Below are positions 1-5,247 of a stretch of 5,717 bases of DNA, piece by piece. The notes beneath the pieces were generated by a model. That model saw only the letters and a program-made list of their open reading frames with translations. It made no database searches and was not told the origin of the DNA. Numbering within the stretch: position 1 is the stretch's first letter; each line of letters opens with the position of its first letter. This DNA is from Clostridiales bacterium (GTDB lineage: Bacteria; Bacillota; Clostridia; Lachnospirales; JAITVM01): the NCBI GenBank assembly GCA_031285815.1, contig JAITVM010000207.1:1-5717 (forward strand), given 5' to 3'. A program made the translations under genes and the position numbers.

Positions 1-579
1 TACCACCAAGCAATACGGCATACCCCAGACCAGATTACGAAAAGGGGCATAGCGCGTACATTTCAGAACATACGCCTTTTTGGGGCGCTTACAGTTTTTG
101 AGAACGTATTAATTGCAAAACATATGCGTGCCAGGCAAAATATTTTTTCCGCTACGTTTAGGTTTAACGCCGCCGAAGAAAAACGTATGGGGGAAGAATC
201 AATGGAGCTTCTTGAACAGCAGAATTTGGCGCATTTGAAAAACCATGCTGCATCCAGCTTGCCTTATGGCTTGCAGCGGAGGCTGGAGATTGCCCGGGCA
301 TTAGCTACGGGGCCTTCTTTGTTATTATTGGATGAGCCGGCGGCCGGCATGAACCCAAAAGAGAGCAGCGACCTTACAGAATATATACAGGCAATCAGGG
401 GGCAATTTAACCTTACAATATTTTTAATCGAACACCATATGCAGGTAGTCATGTCTATTAGCGACCGGATATATGTTTTAGATTATGGCCATGCCATAGC
501 CCATGGCACGCCGGGGGAAATTCAAGAAAACCCTGCTGTTATCAAAGCTTATTTGGGAGGGGTGGAAGAGGATGCTTAA
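1..579 (+). CDS. livG: Branched-chain amino acid ABC transporter, ATP-binding protein LivG (5'-truncated)
   Basis: This is the C-terminal 192 residues of a LivG-type ATPase, open from the first base of the window. LivG pairs with LivF on the cytoplasmic side of the LivHM permease and powers uptake of leucine, isoleucine and valine delivered by a periplasmic-type binding protein. Visible parts, numbered from the window edge, are the Q-loop in ARTFQNIRLF (Gln22), the ABC signature SLPYGLQ (86-92), Walker B LLLLDEP (about 107-113, catalytic Glu112) and the H-loop in LIEHHM (His145/146). LivG proteins are usually about 255 residues, so roughly 60 residues including Walker A lie outside the window. 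The family hallmarks are GIARTFQNIRLF and the LPYG..RRLEIARAL signature. An internal ATG at 124 falls inside the conserved domain and is not the start. The stop codon overlaps the livF start, which indicates translational coupling in one operon. Confidence 0.95.
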   Translation, partial: YHQAIRHTPDQITKRGIARTFQNIRLFGALTVFENVLIAKHMRARQNIFSATFRFNAAEEKRMGEESMELLEQQNLAHLKNHAASSLPYGLQRRLEIARALATGPSLLLLDEPAAGMNPKESSDLTEYIQAIRGQFNLTIFLIEHHMQVVMSISDRIYVLDYGHAIAHGTPGEIQENPAVIKAYLGGVEEDA

Positions 580-1282
580 AATTGAACACCTGTCTGTCCA
601 TTATGGCGGGATTCAAGCCCTTAGGGATGTTTCCTTAGAGATACCGGAAGGGAAACTGATAACATTAATAGGGGCCAACGGGGCGGGCAAATCTACGGCC
701 CTACGCTCCATTATGCGGCTGGTTAAGCCTGCCGGCGGAAAAATTAGTTATAACGGCGAAGATTTAACGGGCCTAAATACCCAGCAGATTGTATCCCGGG
801 GCATAACTTTAGTGCCGGAAGGCAGGCGGGTTTTTGCTGACCTTTCTGTATTAGAGAATTTAAAAATTGGCGCTTACCTGCGGAAAGGCAAGGAAGAAAT
901 CAAACGTGATATAGATTATGTATTTAGCCTTTTCCCAAGGCTTGGCGAACGGTCATGGCAACAGGCAGGCACTTTGTCCGGTGGCGAGCAGCAGATGCTG
1001 GCTTTAGGCAGGGCGCTTATGAGCAAACCAAAGCTTATGATGATGGATGAGCCATCTTTAGGCCTGGCCCCTATAGTAGTTTCAGAGATTTTTAATATTA
1101 TCCGCAAATTGAGCGGGGATGGGATTACTATCCTCCTGATTGAGCAGAATGCGCATTCAGCTTTGGCAGTTGCAGATTACGGCTATGTGCTTGAGACGGG
1201 TGAAGTCAGGCTTGAAGGTGCCGGCCAAGAATTATTGGATAGCGAGCATGTTAAAGAATTGTATTTGGGCAAGCATAAATAA
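572..1282 (+). CDS. livF: Branched-chain amino acid ABC transporter, ATP-binding protein LivF
   Basis: A complete 236-residue ABC ATPase, the usual LivF length (about 233-240). It forms the second nucleotide-binding subunit of the Liv importer. Motifs: Walker A GANGAGKST (34-42), Q-loop region with the LivF-typical LVPEGRRVF (80-88), signature LSGGEQQ (135-141), Walker B LMMMDEP (155-161) and the IEQN switch, where LivF proteins carry Gln instead of the canonical H-loop His. The start at 572 was chosen because family similarity begins at MLKIEHLSVHYGG, and purine-rich GGAGG (556-560) and GGAAGAGG (564-571) lie just upstream. The reading frame extends back to an ATG at 503, but those extra residues are unlike the family and lie inside livG. 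The ATGCTTAA overlap with livG (572-579) implies coupled translation. It is probably the last liv gene, since the next gene is enzymatic and 58 bases away. Confidence 0.96.
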   Translation: MLKIEHLSVHYGGIQALRDVSLEIPEGKLITLIGANGAGKSTALRSIMRLVKPAGGKISYNGEDLTGLNTQQIVSRGITLVPEGRRVFADLSVLENLKIGAYLRKGKEEIKRDIDYVFSLFPRLGERSWQQAGTLSGGEQQMLALGRALMSKPKLMMMDEPSLGLAPIVVSEIFNIIRKLSGDGITILLIEQNAHSALAVADYGYVLETGEVRLEGAGQELLDSEHVKELYLGKHK

Positions 1283-1287
1283 AATAT

Positions 1288-1316
1288 TGAAGGTTGGGCC
1301 GCTATTAATTCATAAT
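1288..1316 (+). promoter_or_regulatory. Candidate sigma-A promoter for ddh
   Basis: TTGAAG (1288-1293) and CATAAT (1311-1316) are separated by 17 bases, giving 9 of 12 matches to the consensus, with a predicted start near 1323 and only a short leader before the ddh ribosome binding site. There is no terminator between livF and ddh, so readthrough from the liv operon is also possible. The region is AT-rich, so a chance match cannot be excluded. Confidence 0.4.
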
Positions 1317-1340
1317 TATTATAAATAATAAGGTGGTTTT

Positions 1341-2228
1341 ATGGATAAGATTAGGGTAGCCGTTGTTGGTTATGGGAATATAGGGAAATGTGCTGTTGAA
1401 GCGGTAGCTGCCGCTACTGATATGGAATTGGTCGGCGTTGTGAGGAGTGTTAGCACGGAAAGCATATATGGCATAAAAGTTGTTACGGATATCAAAGAAT
1501 TGGGCAATGTTGATGCGGCCCTACTTTGTACCCCTACAAGGCTGGTACCGGAATATGCTGCGAAATATTTAAACATGGGCATTAATACGGTAGATAGTTT
1601 TGACATACATGGCCAGATTTTTGGGTTGCGTGGCACGTTAGATGAAATTGCTAAAAAAAATAATGCTGCTGCAATTATTTCTGCAGGCTGGGACCCAGGC
1701 AGCGATTCAGTTGTGCGTGCGCTTTTGGAGGCTTGTGCGCCAAAAGGCATTACGTATACAAATTTCGGGCCGGGCATGAGCATGGGCCATACTGTTGCGG
1801 TTAAAGCAAAAAAAGGCGTAAAAAATGCGTTATCCCTTACAATACCTACAGGCACAGGGATACATAGAAGGATGGTTTATGTAGAAACGCTCCCTAATGC
1901 AGACTTTAACGAGATAAAGAAATCTATATTGGAAGATGATTATTTTATAAATGACGAAACGCATATTGTACAAGTGGATAATGCCGATAAATATATTGAT
2001 AAGGGCCATGGCGTTAATATGCAAAGAAGCGGCGCATCGGGTACAACCCATAACCAATTTTTTGAGTTCAATATGCGGGTCAATAACCCGGCGCTTACCT
2101 CGCAGGTTATGGTTGCGTGTGCCAGGGCCTCTATGAAACAAAAACCCGGTGCCTATACAATGATTGAAATACCGGTTATAGACCTTTTGGAAGGCGGGCG
2201 CGAAGAAATAATTAGGGGCCTAGTCTAG
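1341..2228 (+). CDS. ddh: meso-diaminopimelate D-dehydrogenase (type II, Symbiobacterium-like)
   Basis: This 295-residue enzyme interconverts meso-2,6-diaminopimelate and L-2-amino-6-oxopimelate (tetrahydrodipicolinate) with ammonia and a nicotinamide cofactor (EC 1.4.1.16). It provides the one-step branch to meso-DAP for lysine and peptidoglycan. Evidence is the N-terminal Rossmann motif GYGNIG (10-15), the SAGWDPG motif (114-120, Trp117/Asp118), FGPGMSMGH (142-150), TIPTGTGIHRR (167-177), GHG around His223 and RVNNPALTSQVM near 246. From memory, these align to the substrate-site residues of the about 299-residue Symbiobacterium enzyme with a constant four-residue offset. The length fits that type rather than the about 320-residue Corynebacterium type. 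AGGTGG (1331-1336) sits four bases before the ATG. One oddity is that the cofactor-phosphate site reads Arg35-Ser36 where characterised enzymes have Arg-Arg. The stop codon overlaps the -35 box of the next promoter. No other lysine gene is in view. Confidence 0.93.
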   Translation: MDKIRVAVVGYGNIGKCAVEAVAAATDMELVGVVRSVSTESIYGIKVVTDIKELGNVDAALLCTPTRLVPEYAAKYLNMGINTVDSFDIHGQIFGLRGTLDEIAKKNNAAAIISAGWDPGSDSVVRALLEACAPKGITYTNFGPGMSMGHTVAVKAKKGVKNALSLTIPTGTGIHRRMVYVETLPNADFNEIKKSILEDDYFINDETHIVQVDNADKYIDKGHGVNMQRSGASGTTHNQFFEFNMRVNNPALTSQVMVACARASMKQKPGAYTMIEIPVIDLLEGGREEIIRGLV

Positions 2229-2254
2229 ACAAATGCAAATTCTTATTGTATAAT
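2226..2254 (+). promoter_or_regulatory. Strong sigma-A promoter of the ABC-F leader
   Basis: TAGACA (2226-2231), a 17-base spacer and TATAAT (2249-2254) give 11 of 12 consensus matches. The -35 box starts on the last codon (TAG) of ddh. Predicted transcription start is near 2261, about 320 bases before the ABC-F start codon and about 220 bases before the terminator hairpin. It therefore makes either a short terminated RNA or, on readthrough, the ABC-F mRNA. Confidence 0.65.
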
Positions 2255-2315
2255 TATTTAAGCGTTAGGCTTTTTTGCTTACGCGAAATTTTAAAAAAGA
2301 CAAGGGGTTGAAAGA

Positions 2316-2336
2316 ATGATAGTTTTTTCTTGCTAA
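2316..2336 (+). CDS. Putative six-residue regulatory leader peptide (MIVFSC)
   Basis: ATG ATA GTT TTT TCT TGC TAA encodes MIVFSC. The ribosome binding site AAGGGG (2302-2307) lies eight bases upstream, an ideal spacing. The ORF sits about 55 bases after the predicted transcription start of the ABC-F leader. Its last four codons, stop included, form the left arm of the inverted repeat at 2324-2395, so a ribosome held here would prevent that hairpin from forming. A product this short is unlikely to act as a protein; the role would be as a drug-sensing stall site, as in the erm and ABC-F leaders. Conservation of the peptide in relatives would settle it. Confidence 0.45.
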   Translation: MIVFSC

Positions 2337-2395
2337 TTATTTTGAGCTGTTACTTTTTATTTGTGTGCCCAAAATTCAAATTATAGCAAGAAGGA
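2324..2395 (+). repeat. Long inverted repeat (leader hairpin) overlapping the leader ORF
   Basis: TTCTTGCTA (2327-2335) is perfectly complementary to TAGCAAGAA (2384-2392). The stem extends outward by three pairs (2324-2326 with 2393-2395, two of them G.U). After a small internal loop it continues inward by five pairs (TTTGA 2341-2345 with TCAAA 2376-2380). The loop is about 30 bases. No U-tract follows, so it is not itself a terminator. The right arm also carries a ribosome-binding-site-like AGAAGGA (2389-2395). Confidence 0.7.
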
Positions 2396-2481
2396 TATTA
2401 TTCGCTCAACTATATGCTTGTTTTTTATAATGCTTTTTTGTTTGCCAAAAACATTATGATATTTTTATACAAGTATTTTAT

Positions 2482-2512
2482 GCCATGGGTAATATTTTTC
2501 CATGGCTTTTTT
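2482..2512 (+). terminator. Intrinsic terminator upstream of the ABC-F gene
   Basis: GCCATGG (2482-2488) pairs perfectly with CCATGGC (2500-2506) around an 11-base AT-rich loop, directly followed by six T (2507-2512). It lies between the strong promoter at 2226-2254 and the ABC-F start at 2580. It would stop both ddh readthrough and leader transcripts unless antitermination occurs. Confidence 0.8.
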
Positions 2513-2552
2513 GCATTTGTACTAACCACGCTATTAGATTAGGGTTAGAGGC

Positions 2553-2573
2553 ACCTCGCGAAATTAAGGAGGT
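2553..2573 (+). promoter_or_regulatory. ABC-F ribosome binding site with possible masking stem
   Basis: AAGGAGG (2566-2572) is a full-strength ribosome binding site, separated by seven T residues from the ATG at 2580, which fixes the start. ACCTC (2553-2557) can pair with GAGGT (2569-2573) around an 11-base loop, covering the core of the site. A second GAGG copy (2548-2551) could compete for the same CCTC if other pairings bring it near. The stem is only five pairs, so masking is tentative. Confidence 0.35.
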
Positions 2574-2579
2574 TTTTTT

Positions 2580-4046
2580 ATGCCGCTTATAGATATAAAA
2601 AATTTAAATTTTAGTTATGGAAGCAATACAGTTTTTGAAAATGTTAATATCCAAATAGATTCTAATTGGAAGCTTGGCCTAGTGGGGCGTAATGGCCGGG
2701 GCAAGACTACGCTTTTAAAAATATTGAAAGGGGAATTGGAATACACAGGGGCTATTTCCTCTTCTGTTGATTTTGATTATTTCCCGTTTGAAACCGAAAC
2801 CGCCCCAACAACATTAGAAACCCTTAGGCTTATTAACCCGCAGCTAAAGGAATGGGAGATAATTAAGGAGCTATCCTTATTATCTGTGGAAGAGGAAACT
2901 TTATATAGGCCTTTTGACTCGCTGAGCCTTGGGGAACAAACTAAAGCTATGCTTGCCGCTTTGTTTACGAAAGGCAATAATTTCTTGCTGATTGATGAGC
3001 CGACAAACCATCTGGATGTTTTGGGGCGTAAAATAGTGAATGATTATTTAAAAACCAAAAAGGGCTTTATCATTGTCTCGCATGACAGGGTTTTCCTAGA
3101 TAGCTGTGTGGATTATATTTTATCAATCAACAGAAATAATATTGAGCTGCAAAAAGGGGACTTTAGTTCTTACTTTGAAAATAAACAGATGCAGGATAAT
3201 TTTGAAACCTTACAGAATAGGAAGCTGAAAAAAGAAATTAAAAAATTGGAACAATCAGCCAGGCAGTCGGCGGCTTGGTCAAATAAAATAGAGGGCTCAA
3301 AAATAGGGGCACATGTTTACGACAGGGGCTTTGTTGGGCATAAAGCCGCAAAAATGATGAAGCGCTCAAAAAATATTGAAAAGCGGAAAGAGAAGGCTGC
3401 TGAAGATAAGTCTGCGCTTATGAAAAATATAGATAATTATGAAGATATTACGCTCAAATATGTGCCTTACCATAAAAGCAATTTGGTTTCGGCGGAGGGG
3501 CTTTCAGCATTTTATGGCGATAAAGCTGTGTTTAAAGATTTATCGTTTAATATTAATGTTGGCGACAGGGTGTGCATACGCGGTAAAAACGGCGCAGGGA
3601 AATCGTCATTGATTAAGCTTTTGGCTGGCGGTGGGGGCGTGGATTATACCGGTAAACTAAGGATACCGCCAGGGCTTAAAATTTCTTATTTAACGCAGGT
3701 AACTTCGTACCTAAAGGGGCCTTTAAAAGAATATATTATGGACCAAAATTTAGACGAGGCATTTTTTAAAACTATATTAAGGAAGCTGGATTTTGGGCGG
3801 GAACAGTTTGACTTTAATTTAGAGTCATATTCAGAAGGCCAGCGTAAAAAGGTTTTAGTGGCAAAATCTATTTGCGAAGGGGCGAATTTATTTATTTGGG
3901 ATGAGCCACTTAATTATATTGATATTTTTTCAAAAATACAGATTGAGGATATGATTTTAAAAGTTAACCCAACAATGGTTTTTGTTGAGCATGACGAGGC
4001 TTTTGTTAACAAAATAGCTACGGGGTTTATTGATTTGAAAATATAA
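2580..4046 (+). CDS. ABC-F ribosomal protection ATPase, Lsa/CplR type
   Basis: A 488-residue soluble protein with two ABC domains and no membrane segments, matching the Lsa/CplR group (about 490-500 residues). Members bind the ribosomal E site and push lincosamides, pleuromutilins and streptogramin A from the peptidyl transferase centre. Domain 1: Walker A GRNGRGKTT (36-44) after the family-typical NWKLGL, signature LSLGEQ (115-120), Walker B LLIDEPTNHLD (136-146, Glu140), His168. A lysine-rich helical linker of about 90 residues (200-290) contains RGFVGHKAAKMMKRSK (249-264), typical of this group and the part that reaches toward the P-site tRNA and drug site. Domain 2: Walker A GKNGAGKSS (335-343), signature YSEGQ (417-421), Walker B LFIWDEPLNYID (437-448, Glu442), His471. 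Both catalytic Glu residues are intact, so it should be active. It is followed by its own terminator and preceded by an attenuator-like leader, which fits a drug-inducible gene. The drug spectrum cannot be read from sequence alone. Confidence 0.9.
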   Translation: MPLIDIKNLNFSYGSNTVFENVNIQIDSNWKLGLVGRNGRGKTTLLKILKGELEYTGAISSSVDFDYFPFETETAPTTLETLRLINPQLKEWEIIKELSLLSVEEETLYRPFDSLSLGEQTKAMLAALFTKGNNFLLIDEPTNHLDVLGRKIVNDYLKTKKGFIIVSHDRVFLDSCVDYILSINRNNIELQKGDFSSYFENKQMQDNFETLQNRKLKKEIKKLEQSARQSAAWSNKIEGSKIGAHVYDRGFVGHKAAKMMKRSKNIEKRKEKAAEDKSALMKNIDNYEDITLKYVPYHKSNLVSAEGLSAFYGDKAVFKDLSFNINVGDRVCIRGKNGAGKSSLIKLLAGGGGVDYTGKLRIPPGLKISYLTQVTSYLKGPLKEYIMDQNLDEAFFKTILRKLDFGREQFDFNLESYSEGQRKKVLVAKSICEGANLFIWDEPLNYIDIFSKIQIEDMILKVNPTMVFVEHDEAFVNKIATGFIDLKI

Positions 4047-4060
4047 CGGGCTATACAGCG

Positions 4061-4103
4061 CCGGCTGAAAATTTTATAAACAAAAAATTTTCAGCCGGTT
4101 TTT
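4061..4103 (+). terminator. Strong intrinsic terminator of the ABC-F gene
   Basis: CCGGCTGAAAATTTT (4061-4075) is perfectly complementary to AAAATTTTCAGCCGG (4084-4098), giving a 15-pair stem with an 8-base loop followed by TTTTT (4099-4103). It starts 15 bases after the ABC-F stop. On the minus strand the hairpin is preceded by A residues but not followed by a U-tract, so it serves the plus strand mainly and may only weakly affect the convergent gene. Confidence 0.9.
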
Positions 4104-4121
4104 AATTTAGTTGGGTTTCTG

Positions 4122-5129
4122 CTAACCACGGAGTATACCCACACATTTATAATATTTATCAACTAACGAATCCTCAAGCTTATCAAGCTTTTCGTCAACT
4201 GTCCGGGCGCGGCTGTCTGACATATACCAGCTATAAATTGATTTTAGTATTTTATATAAGCTATAGCCGCAAACAAACTCGGGTATATCGCGTTTGATTT
4301 TAGAATTATCAAATATGCCGGAATACATTTTTTCTTGGCTTACATGCAAAAACTGTTCCGGTGCCGCCAACATTAGCATTTCTGTTGACATATGTAAAAT
4401 TTTTGGCTCCACGCCGATAAGGTGCCCAAACCCTAAAAACAAATCATCCCAAATATGGATATCATAGCTTGTTGCATGGTAAGTTTGGCCATAGCATTTT
4501 TCACGGCCCATTGCCCCAACGTACGCTTTAGCCAGGTCTGGGGCAAATGTCCATGCCCATGGGTTTGTGCCGTCGCCAAAATTAACCACGGGTTTGTTTT
4601 CTTGTATGCGTTTAACGATGCCGTAATTGTTACGCATTGGGCCTATGTTTCTGCAGCCAATGCCATAAGTTAACGACGGGCGGATAATGGTGATTTTAAC
4701 ACCTTCAGATGATTTTTGGTTAAGGTAGTGCTCCATGTTTGCTTTATGGAACCCATATGGGTTTATATCATCTGTATCGCATAGGGCATCTGTTTCAATG
4801 ATAGGCCTTGATGTGGGCCTTTTATATGTAGAGGTGGTTGAAGTAAATATGAAATGGGTGTCTTCCCCGTCAAAAGCGTTTAATGTATCCGCCGCGTCGT
4901 TTTCGTTATAAGATATCATATCAATGACACAGTCAAATTTTAATGGTTTCATTGTACAAAAAAATCTGCGTTTATCTTTTTTGTCGCCGTATATGGCATT
5001 AACTTTTTGTTTATAGCGTACTGGGCGGAAGCCCCTGTTAAAAACAGTGACGTTGTGGTTTGAAGCATTTAATGCATCGACAATGGATGTACTGATTACA
5101 CCTGTGCCCCCGATAATAAGTGTTTTCAT
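4122..5129 (-). CDS. NAD(P)-dependent epimerase/dehydratase-like SDR protein
   Basis: A 335-residue cytoplasmic protein of the extended/atypical short-chain dehydrogenase superfamily. The N-terminus MKTLIIGGTGVIS carries the glycine-rich dinucleotide motif (Gly7-Gly10). Strand 2 ends in VFNRG (29-33), where Arg32 resembles the NADP-accepting or CSP41-like group. CVIDMISY (67-74) follows, then STTSTYKRP (97-105), the catalytic YGFHK (Tyr125, Lys129), IRPSLTYG (149-156) and NFGDGTNPWAWTFAPDLAKA (183-202), typical of sugar-nucleotide epimerase/dehydratase folds. The last 70 or so residues, with many Tyr, Lys and Asp, are not recognised. The start is supported by AAGGGG (plus-strand 5136-5141) six bases upstream. 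The substrate is unknown: a sugar nucleotide is plausible, but no sugar-pathway neighbour supports it. It converges on the ABC-F gene and is transcribed divergently from the stalk-domain gene. Confidence 0.85.
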   Translation of the reverse strand: MKTLIIGGTGVISTSIVDALNASNHNVTVFNRGFRPVRYKQKVNAIYGDKKDKRRFFCTMKPLKFDCVIDMISYNENDAADTLNAFDGEDTHFIFTSTTSTYKRPTSRPIIETDALCDTDDINPYGFHKANMEHYLNQKSSEGVKITIIRPSLTYGIGCRNIGPMRNNYGIVKRIQENKPVVNFGDGTNPWAWTFAPDLAKAYVGAMGREKCYGQTYHATSYDIHIWDDLFLGFGHLIGVEPKILHMSTEMLMLAAPEQFLHVSQEKMYSGIFDNSKIKRDIPEFVCGYSLYKILKSIYSWYMSDSRARTVDEKLDKLEDSLVDKYYKCVGILRG

Positions 5130-5158
5130 AAATAACCCCTTCGTGTAAAATTCTTTGA

Positions 5159-5188
5159 TTAGAATGGTTAGCGTTAAAGTTATTCTAA
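5159..5188. repeat. Inverted repeat overlapping the SDR gene promoter (operator candidate)
   Basis: TTAGAAT (5159-5165) and ATTCTAA (5182-5188) form a perfect 7-base dyad with a 16-base centre. One arm coincides with the -10 box of the minus-strand promoter and the other lies just downstream of its start, a position where a bound repressor would block transcription. The centre contains further TTA-rich repeats. No regulator gene is in the window. Confidence 0.4.
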
Positions 5189-5210
5189 CAATTAATTACA
5201 GTTAATACAA
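5182..5210 (-). promoter_or_regulatory. Candidate extended -10 promoter for the SDR gene
   Basis: Read on the minus strand: TTGTAT (plus 5205-5210), 17 bases, then TGTTAGAAT, whose TAGAAT (plus 5182-5187) matches 5 of 6 and has an extended -10 TG. The weak -35 (3 of 6) is compensated by the TG. Transcription would start near 5175, about 45 bases before the start codon. Confidence 0.45.
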
Positions 5211-5211
5211 G

Positions 5212-5242
5212 TATAATTTGTGGGCTGCACCCCATAATTATA
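5212..5242. repeat. Imperfect palindrome just upstream of the stalk-protein promoter
   Basis: The arms at 5212-5224 and 5230-5242 pair at 10 of 13 positions around CTGCA. Seven outer A/T pairs (TATAATT with AATTATA) and an inner GGG/CCC are separated by three mismatches. It ends six bases before the TTGACA at 5248 and lies just upstream of the leftward promoter, so a protein bound here could act on both divergent genes. It lacks a U-tract and is not a terminator. Confidence 0.35.
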
Positions 5243-5247
5243 ATATT

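Larger units (their letters stand above)
2261..2579 (+). promoter_or_regulatory. Putative attenuator leader of the ABC-F gene
   Basis: This gap has no ordinary gene but is dense in structure. In order it holds a small 5' hairpin (GCGT 2262-2265 with ACGC 2281-2284), a ribosome binding site with a six-codon ORF (2302-2336), a long inverted repeat whose left arm overlaps that ORF (2324-2395), a second hairpin (2414-2421 with 2469-2476, one G.U; 2427-2432 with 2452-2457), an intrinsic terminator (2482-2512), and a possible stem over the ABC-F ribosome binding site (2553-2573). Alternative pairings also exist: 2381-2390 with 2417-2430, and 2444-2457 with 2489-2506. Known leaders of resistance ABC-F genes in Firmicutes use drug-stalled translation of a short ORF to prevent termination. 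The parts are seen directly; the switch is inferred. No known riboswitch class was recognised. Confidence 0.55.

Noticed and set aside
503..571. In-frame upstream extension of livF starting at ATG 503
   Set aside because: The extra residues are unlike LivF, lie within livG coding sequence, and the family start MLKIEHL at 572 has suitable purine-rich sites upstream.
1370..1855. 161-codon minus-strand open frame inside ddh
   Set aside because: It is antisense to a well-conserved enzyme, has no recognisable motif, and is best explained as a codon-usage shadow.
1830..2141. 103-codon minus-strand open frame in the 3' half of ddh
   Set aside because: It resembles no family and lies entirely opposite conserved ddh codons.
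2262..2290. Hairpin just after ddh as a ddh terminator
   Set aside because: The stem is only four solid pairs plus two more, the T-run is in the loop, and the sequence after it is GAAATTTT rather than a U-tract. The convincing terminator is at 2482-2512.
2324..2395. Inverted repeat as the end of an insertion element or MITE
   Set aside because: The arms are about 30 bases apart with no flanking target duplication or transposase remnant, and the position relative to the leader ORF fits an RNA hairpin better.
2426..2431. TATAAT at 2426-2431 as a second ABC-F promoter
   Set aside because: No acceptable -35 hexamer lies 16-18 bases upstream (CGCTCA at 17 bases), and transcripts from it would still meet the terminator.
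2522..4130. CTAACCACG repeated at 2522-2530 and 4122-4130 flanking the ABC-F gene, as possible insertion target repeats
   Set aside because: Nine bases can recur by chance, the second copy is the end of the SDR coding sequence, and there are no other mobility signs.
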